Below, piece after piece: positions 1 through 8,262 of a stretch of 48,131 bases of DNA (positions are counted from its first letter, which is position 1; every line of letters starts with the position of its first letter). The notes beneath the pieces are model-generated. The model did no database searches. It was not told where the DNA came from and saw only the letters and a list, made by a program, of their open reading frames with translations. The position numbers and the translations under genes are program-made. The DNA comes from Paenibacillus puerhi (GTDB taxonomy: Bacteria > Bacillota > Bacilli > Paenibacillales > NBRC-103111), in contig NZ_WUWM01000041.1 in NCBI RefSeq assembly GCF_009846885.1, positions 1 to 48,131 on the forward strand, written 5' to 3'.

Positions 1-26
1 GTTTGCAATTGGACACACTCCCATTA

Positions 27-54
27 GAGTTTTTCGAGTAGAGTCGAAAAACTC
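27..54. repeat. Short perfect inverted repeat at left edge
   Basis: Two 11-bp arms (27-37 and 44-54) are exact reverse complements around a 6-bp spacer. The sequence just upstream, with TTGGACA near position 9, vaguely resembles termini of IS3-family elements, but no transposase is visible, so this could be an insertion-sequence end or a plain hairpin. It lies at the edge of a region full of gene remnants. Confidence 0.4.
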
Positions 55-118
55 CAACGACTACTCTAACGGAATTGTCTCAAAATCTAGACTGAGTTGG
101 AATACACCTTCTTGTTAG

Positions 119-325
119 ACGCTTACGCTTATTGAATGTACTGATTTTAAGGAACTAGAGATTCTCAAATTTGATCGTAATGAACAAAATGATGGTTTCT
201 TGTACGAAATATTTGGTTCAGATAACTTATTCTGCGAATGGAGGGTAAAGGCAAAAGGTCTGATTCTTTGTTGGAATGAATTTGTTGGAGATGCTTGGTT
301 CGTAGGATGGGACAAAGACAAATAA
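119..325 (+). pseudogene. Start-less ORF remnant, unknown protein
   Basis: An open frame of 68 codons runs from just after a stop at 116-118 to TAA at 323-325. It has no ATG, GTG or TTG preceded by a ribosome binding site near its beginning. The translation is protein-like, rich in acidic and aromatic residues (it ends WFVGWDKDK), and its reading sense fits the next remnant downstream. I do not recognise the family. It is most likely the 3' part of a small gene that lost its beginning. The opposite-strand ORF over the same stretch looks like a shadow. Confidence 0.35.
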
Positions 326-344
326 TTAGGGAGCATGATGATTT

Positions 345-398
345 ATGTCGGACAAAACAGTGAAGCCACCCAAAATCTTTATTTCATATATCACGTAA
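345..398 (+). pseudogene. Start of a TIR-like protein, truncated after 17 codons
   Basis: A good ribosome binding site (AGGGAG, about 10 bases upstream) precedes an ATG that encodes MSDKTVKPPKIFISYIT and then TAA. The PKIFISY string is typical of the first beta strand of TIR-fold domains (TIR or related), which in bacteria often occur in defence proteins. The rest of the domain is absent: the frame continues past the stop directly into an aminoglycoside-phosphotransferase fragment. I read this as the promoter-proximal stub of a deleted gene. With only 17 residues the family call is tentative. Confidence 0.4.
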
Positions 399-842
399 CC
401 TAATAGCCAAACTCCAGTATCCAATCCTCGTGGGCTTGAGAAGTCCAATATCCACTATGACTTTATCGAGAGCATGGTTCGTTTTCCAGCTATTAGATGT
501 GGTACTGGCGAACCACACAGGAACTTTATTCACGGAGATTTTCACCAGTGGAACATTTTGTCGGACGGTACACGAATTACAGGCATTATTGATGGCAATT
601 GCTTGTACGGCGATTCCCTGGTTGACCTTGTGATTCTAGATCGGCATATGCCTAGCAACGGCGTAATCCAGACGTATCTAGACTACCAAGCGGAATCTAG
701 CATCACGATTCCTAATTTTAAAGAGCGGTTGATTGGTGCCTATTATTTCAAAGGACTCGACGGACTTCGATTCTATGCTAAGATGGGATGGGAAGACGCC
801 TATCAAGTCACCCGACAGTTTCTTCTAAACCTTGAATCGTAA
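399..842 (+). pseudogene. APH-fold phosphotransferase, C-terminal lobe remnant
   Basis: This open frame has no convincing start; the first ATG is at 474. It encodes the catalytic half of an aminoglycoside-phosphotransferase-fold kinase. The Brenner motif HGDFHQWN is intact, with the catalytic Asp and the Mg-binding Asn. The following DFG-like segment reads IIDGN, where active members usually have IIDW. The N-terminal nucleotide-binding lobe is missing, and about 120-147 residues remain of a family that usually has 270-340. It ends FLLNLES. It is probably an inactive remnant and is one of three APH-fold sequences within 3 kb. Confidence 0.6.
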
Positions 843-1110
843 CTGAACAAGATTTAAGGTAGTCAACTAACGCCCCACGATGTTTTTACCTAAAGGCATT
901 ACGCTAACCGGAGAAGCTAGTTCAATACATTATCAGATTATAACCACTAGGCGATCTAGTCATAACGGAAGTGACTCTAACAATGCTGCAGGAAGACTTG
1001 GCAAAGCATTGCAGAGGTTGAAGCCAAGCAGCCTAGGTCATCGAATTCGGTTTGTTCATTCTCTTTTCCGTTACTCTTATGAAGAGACGTATCTAACTTC
1101 GAATCCCTCG
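843..1110. other. Intergenic stretch without recognisable gene
   Basis: No ORF with protein-like composition, ribosome binding site or RNA gene is visible on either strand. The ORF that begins at 880 on the plus strand runs antisense through the 3' half of the kinase gene at 1111-2142 and looks like a shadow. The stretch is AT-richer than the rest of the window and probably consists of decayed sequence between the kinase remnant and the minus-strand genes. Confidence 0.4.
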
Positions 1111-2142
1111 CTAAAATTGGTTTTCTTTCGAGTGAGGGCTGGTCTTCATTTCATAGATTTTTTGGAGCGTATGGACAAGGTTCGTCTTCTCGTCATCGTC
1201 CTCTGCGTGGAGATACCACTCCACAAGCCTGTACCCGAATACGAGAAGGATCATCTCGTAGACGCAATGATCAGCGATATGGGATACATCCGCATACTCC
1301 GCAAAGCCTTTGTAATACGCGGGGACACATCGCTGGTAGTATTCGACCATGTGGTCGATATCCGCTTCATCCGCAATCAGGCTTGCGAGATCCTCGCCCA
1401 AGTAACCCCATCCGGATGTATCCCAGTCGATGAGTGCGATTTTCCCATCGGCATAGATCAGGTTGGTCACCCAGAAGTCCCGGTGGCATAGCACGAGGGG
1501 CAATTTTTCGATGCGGGCGAGTATCTCGTCTGCGTGCTCATCGATATCGATGAGCATTTGACGCACGTGCTGCGGGAATCCGCAGTTTTCCGAGCGTATA
1601 TAATCGTAGACAATCGGCCATGACCGGTAATGCTGATATGTATTCTTCATGAGATCCGCATGGCTTAGGTTAGTCAGGCTCTGCAGCACAGCGGGCTGCT
1701 CCGCATACAGTTTGCCTTGAAAGCGTCCTAACTCCAGCGCAGCCTGTTCATACATGTCACCGGTCAAGTCTAAACCGGTTACACCATCGATATATTCCAG
1801 CCATAGCTGGAATTCATTTTCTTCGGCATTGATCTCGGCGTGATAACATGCCGGCCAGCGTAAGGCATCAGAGAACGTCGCTCCCAAGTCAGACGTATAG
1901 AGATCATATTCCCGGCGCCATGAACCCGGATCGCCGTAACGCTCCCATTTCTTCTGAATTTTCAGAACGATACGGTACGGCAATTTTTCGCCATCCGCGG
2001 TTTCGACGATCCCCGTTACCAGGTACACATTTCCCACAGTACCGCCCTGTAGCGGCATGGTTTGACAGTCGGCCGAGATGATATCCTTATTGAACCGTCG
2101 GCTTAAGGCATAGATCAGCGTTTCGAGATTAATATTCATTTC
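1111..2142 (-). CDS. APH-family phosphotransferase (substrate unknown)
   Basis: A 343-residue soluble kinase of the aminoglycoside-phosphotransferase fold (APH / choline-kinase / HSK2 superfamily), which moves phosphate from a nucleotide to a small molecule. The N-lobe has a Gly-rich loop (LQGGTVGNVYLV) and the ATP-anchoring lysine in IVLKIQ. The C-lobe has the catalytic loop LCHRDFWVTN and the metal-binding IALIDWD. All active-site residues look intact. I start it at MNINLE because GGAGG lies 9 bases upstream; the frame stays open further upstream, but that part encodes an RsgA fragment. The substrate cannot be read from the sequence, and true antibiotic resistance is only one possibility in this large family. 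Confidence 0.75.
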   Translation of the reverse strand, partial: EMNINLETLIYALSRRFNKDIISADCQTMPLQGGTVGNVYLVTGIVETADGEKLPYRIVLKIQKKWERYGDPGSWRREYDLYTSDLGATFSDALRWPACYHAEINAEENEFQLWLEYIDGVTGLDLTGDMYEQAALELGRFQGKLYAEQPAVLQSLTNLSHADLMKNTYQHYRSWPIVYDYIRSENCGFPQHVRQMLIDIDEHADEILARIEKLPLVLCHRDFWVTNLIYADGKIALIDWDTSGWGYLGEDLASLIADEADIDHMVEYYQRCVPAYYKGFAEYADVSHIADHCVYEMILLVFGYRLVEWYLHAEDDDEKTNLVHTLQKIYEMKTSPHSKENQF

Positions 2143-2370
2143 TCCCAACCTCCGTATTTCTCCGTTTGCTTGCTCCATGGCGATTGTTCTGTTTCTAGTC
2201 CTCTTGTGGATGGGGTAACTCGTTTTATCCTGTACATACTTGTTCGCATGCTGCTGGGCGACATAATGCTCCCAACGTTCACGAGACAACGAACCTTTGG
2301 CAAGCGTGGCGAGAACGGCACAGCCCCACTCGGCCTGATGGCGGCAATCCGTAAATCGGTTACACCGACT
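2143..2370 (-). pseudogene. rsgA: RsgA GTPase C-terminal remnant
   Basis: Reading the minus strand in frame with the downstream kinase gives CNRFTDCRHQAEWGCAV, followed by a helical stretch beginning LAKGSLSRERWEHYVAQQ. This matches the C-terminal zinc-binding domain of RsgA, the circularly permuted GTPase that matures the small ribosomal subunit; the Cys/Cys/His/Cys zinc ligands are visible. The GTPase and OB-fold parts are absent. A Trp replaces the usual Pro before GC. The fragment begins inside the last codons of the upstream kinase gene, in another frame, and runs without a stop into the next kinase. It is therefore a rearrangement scar rather than a working gene. Confidence 0.6.
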
Positions 2371-3220
2371 TCCAATATTCCCACGCTATTAAGTAATCTT
2401 CCAAATCATGCGGATGGAATTTTATACAGATTCCGATTCGACAATAAAGTTGAAAGATGACTTCTTCAATCAACCTTGATCTTTCAATAGGCTCATGATG
2501 GAGCAAATCAAAGGCTGCCATTAAAGTTTCTAGGTTTAGATCGTCTGGAGAAGAGCAAAAAGCGTAAGTGAAGTCATATAGCAGAGGACCAATCATCGGT
2601 GCTGGGTCGATAACACCAACCAATGAGTGTTCATAAAACACAAAATTATGCACACCCGTATCCCCTTGCAGCAAATATCTTACTTGTTGATCCTCATGCT
2701 TCGATATGTTCTCAAATATGGATTCTACTCTGTTGAAATCCTCGATGGATAAAAGGCTTCCCCAATCATTTCTCGTATCCACTAAACTGCGATAGTTCCA
2801 CTCACGCCAAGATGGAATCGGAGATTCTAGCCTTCCCCATTGGTCCGTTTGTACATATTTTTCGTAATGATTGAAAAGTTCTTTCACTAAGATTGTCAGC
2901 CAATTTATTTTTAATCCACGATTATAATGAGTTGTCCCTGTAAGGTATGTATACACGAGATACGCTTTTGCAGGATCCGTATAGAGAATTTCGGGGAAAA
3001 GTTCCAGATGCCGATAAGTCCCAAGAAATTGTTCGGTCAAAGCAATTTGATGCGGATGGTCAATTTTCAGAACGTATTTTGGCTCATCATGCTCTGAAAG
3101 AAAATAAACAATACCATCGGTAGTTCCGCTCCTGTTATTAGTTGCAATAACATTCCTATCAATGATGCCTTCTTCATAAAGAGTATGGATGATACTGGTA
3201 ACGTCCGGTTTTTCTAACAT
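2360..3220 (-). CDS. APH-family phosphotransferase-like protein
   Basis: A 286-residue protein of the aminoglycoside-phosphotransferase fold. The ATP-site lysine lies in YVLKIDHPH (about residue 52). The catalytic loop is LLQGDTGVHNF, with the Asp and Asn of the Brenner motif but Gln in place of the usual His. The metal motif is VGVIDPAPMIG. The start has AAGGGGA about 8 bases upstream. It is codirectional with the kinase at 1111-2142, with an RsgA scar between them, so the pair may be cotranscribed. The last codons (LIAWEYWKSV) overlap the scar, so the original C-terminus may have been changed. The substrate is unknown. Confidence 0.65.
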   Translation of the reverse strand: MLEKPDVTSIIHTLYEEGIIDRNVIATNNRSGTTDGIVYFLSEHDEPKYVLKIDHPHQIALTEQFLGTYRHLELFPEILYTDPAKAYLVYTYLTGTTHYNRGLKINWLTILVKELFNHYEKYVQTDQWGRLESPIPSWREWNYRSLVDTRNDWGSLLSIEDFNRVESIFENISKHEDQQVRYLLQGDTGVHNFVFYEHSLVGVIDPAPMIGPLLYDFTYAFCSSPDDLNLETLMAAFDLLHHEPIERSRLIEEVIFQLYCRIGICIKFHPHDLEDYLIAWEYWKSV

Positions 3221-3403
3221 TATTCATTTCCCCTTGGACCCACAGTTAGATGGAATGTAAATTTTCACTATTTCATTTCCTTAAATAATAGGGTGATTTT
3301 AGAGGGGCTACAAGATATTGTTTTGTTTTAATCAACTATGCTGCCAGTTAGCGAAACGATCGATCCACGATTCATGCTTTTTTCCTTAGTCCGAAAAATA
3401 AAA
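3221..3403. other. Intergenic, upstream of kinase gene
   Basis: AT-rich spacer between the minus-strand kinase at 2360-3220 and the terminator of the GH127 gene. It should hold the kinase promoter, but no -35/-10 pair stands out. I see nothing else here. Confidence 0.3.
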
Positions 3404-3439
3404 GGATCTACATATTAGTTAGGCCTAATATGTACATCC
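3404..3439 (-). terminator. Rho-independent terminator of GH127 gene
   Basis: A 10-bp perfect stem (TACATATTAG paired with CTAATATGTA) is extended by GGAT/ATCC across one mismatch, with a 6-base loop. On the minus strand it follows the GH127 stop codon by about 19 bases and is followed by a T-rich tract (CCTTTTATTTTT). The plus-strand side is also followed by T-rich sequence, so it could work in both directions. Confidence 0.75.
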
Positions 3440-3458
3440 CTTTATTTTCTTCTGCCAC

Positions 3459-5411
3459 TTACTGAACCCGGTTCCAGACGGACATCTCGCCCCGACCGCG
3501 GTTGCCCCATAAGAAGTAAGGGACGGCGCGGAACGCGGCCGGCCGGCTTTCCAGCTGCAAGGGACGATAGGGCTCCTCCGACCAGGAACCGGCGTCATCC
3601 CTCGCGGCCTCCCCCTCGATCACGTATACGCCGCCGAAGAGCTGAGGGTCGAAAGTCTCGGTCAACCCGGAGCCGGAGGCAAGCGTGAGCGAGGAGAGGG
3701 GGGCGCCGTTATCCAGCTCCTCTAGGCAGTACACCAGCGGGCCGCGCTGAATGGCTGCTTTACCTGCCAGGGCTCGGATGGAGGGATGGCCCTCTACCCA
3801 TTGAGCGCGCACAGGCAGCGTCCACTCGATCTGATCGCTGTCGGTCCATATACGGTCGATCTCGGCATAGCCATTCACGATGCGGATCGAGTCCGTGCAG
3901 ACTTCGCCATTGATGCTCAGGAGAGCCTCTCCGCTGCACCAGGCAGGCACCCGCAGGGCGAGCGTAAACCGCTTGGGCCGCTGGAGCCGGAGCCGGAAGC
4001 CGACGTTTCCGTTCCAAGGAAGCGCAGACTGCTGCTGGATGCCTACCGTTTCCTGCTCCACGACAAGCTCGGCCTCGCCGCCGATAAATAAATGGACAAA
4101 CAGCTTGCTGCCATGGGTCGAGTAAATATAGTCTCCCAGAGAGGCGATAAGCCTGGCTACATTCGGCGGGCAGCAGGAGCATCCGAACCATTTCTGCCGC
4201 TCGGGCTTCACATGGTGCTTCCCGGGGTTTTTCTCGCAGGCTTCGGGCCATACTTCCAGCGGGTTGACGTAGAAATACCGCGTACCGTCCAGCGACATGC
4301 TGCCGAGCACCAGATTGTACAGCGCGCGCTCCATCACATCCGCGTAGTCGCTTTTCTGCTCCATTTGCAGCATGCGGCGGGCAAAGAAAATAAGTCCGAT
4401 GGACGCGCAGGTTTCGGCATACACCGTATCATTGGGCAGATCGTAGTCGAAGGAGAAGGCTTCTCCATGGTGAGTGGATCCGATGCCGCCGGTCACATAC
4501 ATTTGCCGGGTGGTGATATTGCTCCACAGCCGGCGGCACGCCTCGAGCAATTCGTTATCCTGTTTCAGCAAGGCCAGATCGGCCATAGCCGCATACATAT
4601 AGACGGCTCTCACGGCATGGCCGACGGCCACGCTCTGCTCGCGGACCGGCAGATGACTCTGGTTATAGGCCGCAGAGGGAGAGGGAACCTTGCCTTGCCG
4701 CCAATACGATGTTTGTCCGCGCCGTTCCCATTCCTCCACAAAGTAATCGGGCGCCTGTCCGCGTTGATCGATAAAATATTGGCTTAAGCGCAGGTACCGT
4801 TCCTCGCCGGTGGCTTCGTACAGCTTCACCAGCGCAAGCTCGATCTCCTGATGCCCGTCGTAGCCCGGCAGCTTGCCCGGTTCTGTACCGAATACGGAGT
4901 CGATATAATCGGCGAAGCGGCACATCGCGTCCAGCAGCTTCCGCTTGCCGGTCGCTTCATAATAAGCAACCGCCGCTTCCATCATGTGCCCGGCACAGTA
5001 AAGCTCATGGCATTCGTGCAGATTCGTCCACCGTAACCCGGGTTCCTTTATGGTGAAATACGTGTTCAAGTAGCCGTCCGGCTGCTGGGCGGCCACGATC
5101 AGATCGATCAGCCCGTCGGCGAGCTCTTCAAGCTCGGGGTCGGGATGAGCGGCCAGGGAGTAACCGACCGCCTCCAGCCACTTGGCCGGATCGCTGTCCT
5201 GAAACACCATGCCGCCGAATTCGCCCTCCTCGAGGCCCGCTGCTATTCGAAAGTTCCGAATGGCATAGCTTGGAGCCGCATCGGGAATCTGATCGTTCAA
5301 TGCCTTCCATTGATAAGGAATAACCTTGTCGCGGATCAGAGCCGTATAAGGCGTCCAAAAAGGATCGTCAATCCGTACGCTTGGCTTGATGGTCTGGAAT
5401 GAGCTGCTCAT
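3459..5411 (-). CDS. GH127 beta-L-arabinofuranosidase
   Basis: A 650-residue cytoplasmic glycoside hydrolase of family GH127 (formerly DUF1680, type enzyme HypBA1), which releases L-arabinofuranose from beta-linked arabinooligosaccharides or hydroxyproline-linked arabinan. There is no signal peptide. The N-terminal (alpha/alpha)6 barrel carries ETC (Glu333, Cys335) and CSCCPPN (Cys413, Cys414). These correspond to the zinc-bound Glu and Cys cluster of HypBA1, in which one Cys is the nucleophile. C-terminal beta-sandwich domains follow. The length is usual for the family. GAGGAG lies about 10 bases before the ATG. The gene is divergent from an AraC regulator, which probably controls it. Specificity beyond the family (arabinofuranose or another furanoside) is inferred. 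Confidence 0.88.
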   Translation of the reverse strand: MSSSFQTIKPSVRIDDPFWTPYTALIRDKVIPYQWKALNDQIPDAAPSYAIRNFRIAAGLEEGEFGGMVFQDSDPAKWLEAVGYSLAAHPDPELEELADGLIDLIVAAQQPDGYLNTYFTIKEPGLRWTNLHECHELYCAGHMMEAAVAYYEATGKRKLLDAMCRFADYIDSVFGTEPGKLPGYDGHQEIELALVKLYEATGEERYLRLSQYFIDQRGQAPDYFVEEWERRGQTSYWRQGKVPSPSAAYNQSHLPVREQSVAVGHAVRAVYMYAAMADLALLKQDNELLEACRRLWSNITTRQMYVTGGIGSTHHGEAFSFDYDLPNDTVYAETCASIGLIFFARRMLQMEQKSDYADVMERALYNLVLGSMSLDGTRYFYVNPLEVWPEACEKNPGKHHVKPERQKWFGCSCCPPNVARLIASLGDYIYSTHGSKLFVHLFIGGEAELVVEQETVGIQQQSALPWNGNVGFRLRLQRPKRFTLALRVPAWCSGEALLSINGEVCTDSIRIVNGYAEIDRIWTDSDQIEWTLPVRAQWVEGHPSIRALAGKAAIQRGPLVYCLEELDNGAPLSSLTLASGSGLTETFDPQLFGGVYVIEGEAARDDAGSWSEEPYRPLQLESRPAAFRAVPYFLWGNRGRGEMSVWNRVQ

Positions 5412-5540
5412 GGCTATTTAACACTCCTCGAATCGTATAGTAGGTCTTCCACATCCCTATTGTAGATGATAAAATAAAGCAAAAATACAGCGAAGCTCAA
5501 CTTGTTTTTTATAATATTTCACACAGAAAGGTGAAGGCGG
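5412..5540. promoter_or_regulatory. Divergent promoter region, GH127 / AraC regulator
   Basis: This 129-bp AT-rich gap separates divergent start codons. A TATAAT at 5510-5515 could be the -10 of the regulator gene, and on the minus strand TACAAT (5459-5464) could serve the GH127 gene. Neither has a strong -35, which fits activator-dependent transcription by the adjacent AraC protein. Confidence 0.45.
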
Positions 5541-6422
5541 ATGAACGATTCCCCGCTCATATCCATCCAAGCTCCGCCTCTTCCTTATTACCTGGAATGC
5601 GGGAAATCCGTCTACCAGCCCGGCTGGCAGCATCCGAGCCGGACGGGGCTCGGCATATTCGACCTTTTGATCGTCGTCAGCGGCGTCTTGCACATGGGGG
5701 AAGGGGATCGGAAGTGGACGCTCCTTCCGGGGCAAACCCTTCTGTTAAGTCCTGACGGCTATCATTACTCGGCTCAGCCTTGCGAGGAGGAGACCGTCTT
5801 TTACTGGATTCATTTTCAGATTATGGGCGAATGGGAGGAGCTGCAGCCCTTAAGCTCGATGAAGCAGTCCGGTCTGATGTCCAAGGCAACGGATGCGTTC
5901 CCCTATGTGAACCGCTCGGCGATTGCTATTCCCAAGTCCTGCTTCATCAGGGATGCGCAGGACTTATACCGCTCCGTCGAGCGCTTGCTGGAGCTTTCGG
6001 TCGAAACGCGTTCCGTCGCTTTTTGGCAGGAGCAGCAGCTTTTTCTGGAGCTGCTTCGCCGGATGGACCAGGGAAGCTCAGCCGATCAAGCGTCACAGGT
6101 AGCGGCGCTGGCCGGGAGAACCGAAGCGTTCCTCAAGCAAAATTACCGGAAGGATCTGACCAATGTGTCCCTCTCCGACGCGCTGCACTTTCATCCGAAT
6201 TACATCACCCGATGCATGAAGCAGTGCTACGGCTGCACGCCGATGGAGTTTCTTGCGGCCTATCGGATCGAGCAGGCGAAGCTGCTGCTGCTCAAGACGG
6301 AGTGGTCCGTCGCCGAGATCGCCGAACAGGTCGGCTTCCGCTACACCCCTTATTTTACCAGCTGCTTCAAGAAGCAAGTCGGCGTAACCCCGCTCCGGTT
6401 CCGCAAGCAGTTTTCGATGTGA
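5541..6422 (+). CDS. AraC-family transcriptional regulator
   Basis: A 293-residue one-component regulator. An N-terminal cupin-like sensing domain (about residues 20-160) contains the typical GQTLLLSPDGYHYS turn. The C-terminal AraC DNA-binding domain (about 195-293) has two helix-turn-helix units: the first includes VSLSDALHFHPNYITRCMK, the second WSVAEIAEQVGFRYTPYF, and the domain ends with the GVTPLRFRKQ signature. AAGGTG lies shortly before the ATG. It is divergently paired with the GH127 gene, so it probably senses the released sugar or an oligosaccharide and activates that gene, perhaps along with the hydrolase downstream. The ligand is not deducible from sequence. Confidence 0.85.
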   Translation: MNDSPLISIQAPPLPYYLECGKSVYQPGWQHPSRTGLGIFDLLIVVSGVLHMGEGDRKWTLLPGQTLLLSPDGYHYSAQPCEEETVFYWIHFQIMGEWEELQPLSSMKQSGLMSKATDAFPYVNRSAIAIPKSCFIRDAQDLYRSVERLLELSVETRSVAFWQEQQLFLELLRRMDQGSSADQASQVAALAGRTEAFLKQNYRKDLTNVSLSDALHFHPNYITRCMKQCYGCTPMEFLAAYRIEQAKLLLLKTEWSVAEIAEQVGFRYTPYFTSCFKKQVGVTPLRFRKQFSM

Positions 6423-6444
6423 GCGGGAGCGACCTCTAGATGCA

Positions 6445-6507
6445 GCTTTATACCTCTACATAAAGCATGCTGACCCCCTTTTTTCAGTAGAGAAAGCAAG
6501 GTATAAT
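6445..6507 (+). promoter_or_regulatory. Inverted repeat and -10 box before hydrolase gene
   Basis: A 7-bp inverted repeat (GCTTTAT at 6445-6451, ATAAAGC at 6460-6466) is followed by a T run and a perfect TATAAT at 6502-6507. No good -35 is present, only T-rich sequence around 6479-6486. The repeat could be an operator or a weak terminator of the AraC gene. Confidence 0.4.
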
Positions 6508-6547
6508 ACTCGCCAGATCAATGAATTTACAGGGAGTGGAAGAGACG

Positions 6548-7576
6548 ATGGATTGGACGACCGATGCATTTCTGAACAAGCAGGTTGAGCAAAGCGAGCT
6601 GACAAGGCAGAATAAAACGGGGGCGCTCTACTCAGAAGCGGGTCGACAGGAGCTGCAGAGCCGTTTGAGGCTAGCGCTCGGAGAGTTCCCGACGGACAAG
6701 GCTCCGCTGCAGCCCGTGACGCTGGACGTGCAGGATTACGGCGACTTTATTCTGGAGCGGGTAGCGTATACGACCATGGAAGCCGTGCATGTTCCGGTCA
6801 TGGTGCTCGTGCCGAAGGACGGCAAGGGACCTTGGCCCGCCGTATTGGCCTGTCACGGACATGGCGGCGGCCAGCGGGATGCGGCCGGACTCGATGCGGA
6901 CGGGGTGCCGCTCGAAGCTCCCGGTATTCACAACCGCTTTGCCGTCGAGCTGGTGAAGCGTGGACTGCTAGTCGTGATCCCCGAAATCATGGGCTTCGGC
7001 GTTCGCCGCCTGGCGGCCGAGCTCAAGGCGAATCCGAACTACAGCTCCTGCGCAACCTTATCTGCCCAACTGCTGATGCATGGCAAGACGCTGGCCGGTA
7101 TCCGGGTATACGAGGCTATGCGCGCTTTGGATTATATGCAGTCCCGCGAGGACGTTATCCCGGAGCGTCTCGGTGTTTTCGGATTTTCCGGAGGCGGGCT
7201 GATCGGCGCTTTTACAGCCGGGCTGGATGAGCGGATACAAGCTGCCGTGCTGACCGGATGGACGAATACGTTCCGCGGCAGCATCCTGGCGATGAATCAC
7301 TGCATCGACAATTACTTGCCGGGCATTCTCCGCGATGCCGAGCAGCCGGAGCTGATCGGCCTGATCGCTCCGCGCAGCTTGTTCGTCGAATCGGGCGAGA
7401 ACGATCCGATCTTTCCGGTGGAGCATGTACGGGCAGCGATAGCGGAGCTGGAGAACATTTACAGCGGCTTGGGTGCACCGGACCGGTTCCGCTCGGATAT
7501 ATTCCCCGGTCGTCATGAAATATCCGGCAGAGCGTCCTTCGACTGGCTGGCGGACCGGCTGCGGGGCGACGCGTAA
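6548..7576 (+). CDS. Alpha/beta hydrolase, acetyl-xylan-esterase-like
   Basis: A 342-residue cytoplasmic alpha/beta hydrolase without signal peptide, resembling the dienelactone-hydrolase / acetyl xylan esterase-like group (Abhydrolase_7 type). The triad is visible: Ser214 in GFSGGG, Asp286 in GENDPIFP and His323 in GRHEIS. An oxyanion segment, CHGHGGGQ, lies near residue 102. I start at MDWTTD because GGGAGTGG lies about 9 bases upstream; an in-frame ATG nine codons earlier would put that site inside the gene. Its place after the GH127/AraC pair suggests removal of acyl groups from plant-polysaccharide fragments, but this is inference. Confidence 0.75.
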   Translation: MDWTTDAFLNKQVEQSELTRQNKTGALYSEAGRQELQSRLRLALGEFPTDKAPLQPVTLDVQDYGDFILERVAYTTMEAVHVPVMVLVPKDGKGPWPAVLACHGHGGGQRDAAGLDADGVPLEAPGIHNRFAVELVKRGLLVVIPEIMGFGVRRLAAELKANPNYSSCATLSAQLLMHGKTLAGIRVYEAMRALDYMQSREDVIPERLGVFGFSGGGLIGAFTAGLDERIQAAVLTGWTNTFRGSILAMNHCIDNYLPGILRDAEQPELIGLIAPRSLFVESGENDPIFPVEHVRAAIAELENIYSGLGAPDRFRSDIFPGRHEISGRASFDWLADRLRGDA

Positions 7577-7692
7577 GGAGAGGAATACGTATTTAAGCAA
7601 GCCGCCTGGCTGCAGGCGAATCCGGGCTATAACGGACGAATTTATGGTACAATGGGCAGGTTGTTTATTCTCTATACACCGAGGTGGCGTTT

Positions 7693-8262
7693 GTGGAAGC
7701 GAAATTTTGTATGGCTTGCGGCCATGCTCTAGAGATCCGGGACGTAGACGGCACGCCTAGAAAAGCGTGCACCGGGTGCAGCTACGTGCATTGGGGCGAT
7801 TATAGCATCGGTGTCGGAGCTTTAGTTATCCGGGAGGGCAAGGTGCTGCTCGTCCGCCGGGCGCAGGAGCCGGGCAAGGGCAACTGGACGAATCCCGGCG
7901 GATATATTGAGCAGCTGGAGCCAATCCAGGAGACGGTGGAAAGAGAAGTCCAGGAGGAAGCGGGGATCACGGCCGTGGTGAAAAGCGTTGTCGCCCTGCG
8001 CGATCAGCCTCGCAGCATCCACAATGTGTATATTGCCTTTGCGATGGAGTACGTCTCCGGGGAGCCGCAGCCCGACGGCGTGGAAGTGGACGGCGCGGGC
8101 TTCTTCAGCCTCGAGGAGATGGAGACGATGCCGGTCGCGAGCTTTACCCGCTGGCTCGTTGAGGTCGGGCTCCAGGAACGATCCGCCGGGTTGATGATCG
8201 ACAAGGAGCCCGCGTGGGACCAGATCAAGGGGTACGGCTTGTTCCGAACACAAGCCGGTTAA
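7693..8262 (+). CDS. Nudix hydrolase with zinc ribbon
   Basis: A 189-residue hydrolase of nucleoside-diphosphate-linked compounds. The N-terminus is a zinc ribbon (CMACGHAL then CTGCSYVHWG), as in NudC-type and ADP-ribose pyrophosphatase-like members. The Nudix box starts GGYIEQLEPIQE and finishes REVQEEAGI, matching GX5EX7REUXEEXGU, so metal binding should be intact. I prefer the GTG at 7693, since GAGGTG precedes it at good spacing; an in-frame GTG at 7684 would overlap that site. A TACAAT at 7648-7653 may be the -10. Its 3' end overlaps the convergent kinase gene by 38 bp. The substrate is unknown. Confidence 0.82.
   Translation: MEAKFCMACGHALEIRDVDGTPRKACTGCSYVHWGDYSIGVGALVIREGKVLLVRRAQEPGKGNWTNPGGYIEQLEPIQETVEREVQEEAGITAVVKSVVALRDQPRSIHNVYIAFAMEYVSGEPQPDGVEVDGAGFFSLEEMETMPVASFTRWLVEVGLQERSAGLMIDKEPAWDQIKGYGLFRTQAG

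Noticed and set aside
1..60. Complete insertion sequence at left edge
   Set aside because: Only a short inverted repeat and an IS3-like word are present. There is no transposase or second end in the window.
880..1491. 203-codon plus-strand ORF
   Set aside because: It lies mostly antisense to the intact kinase gene at 1111-2142, and its composition is not protein-like. The opposite strand has clear kinase motifs.
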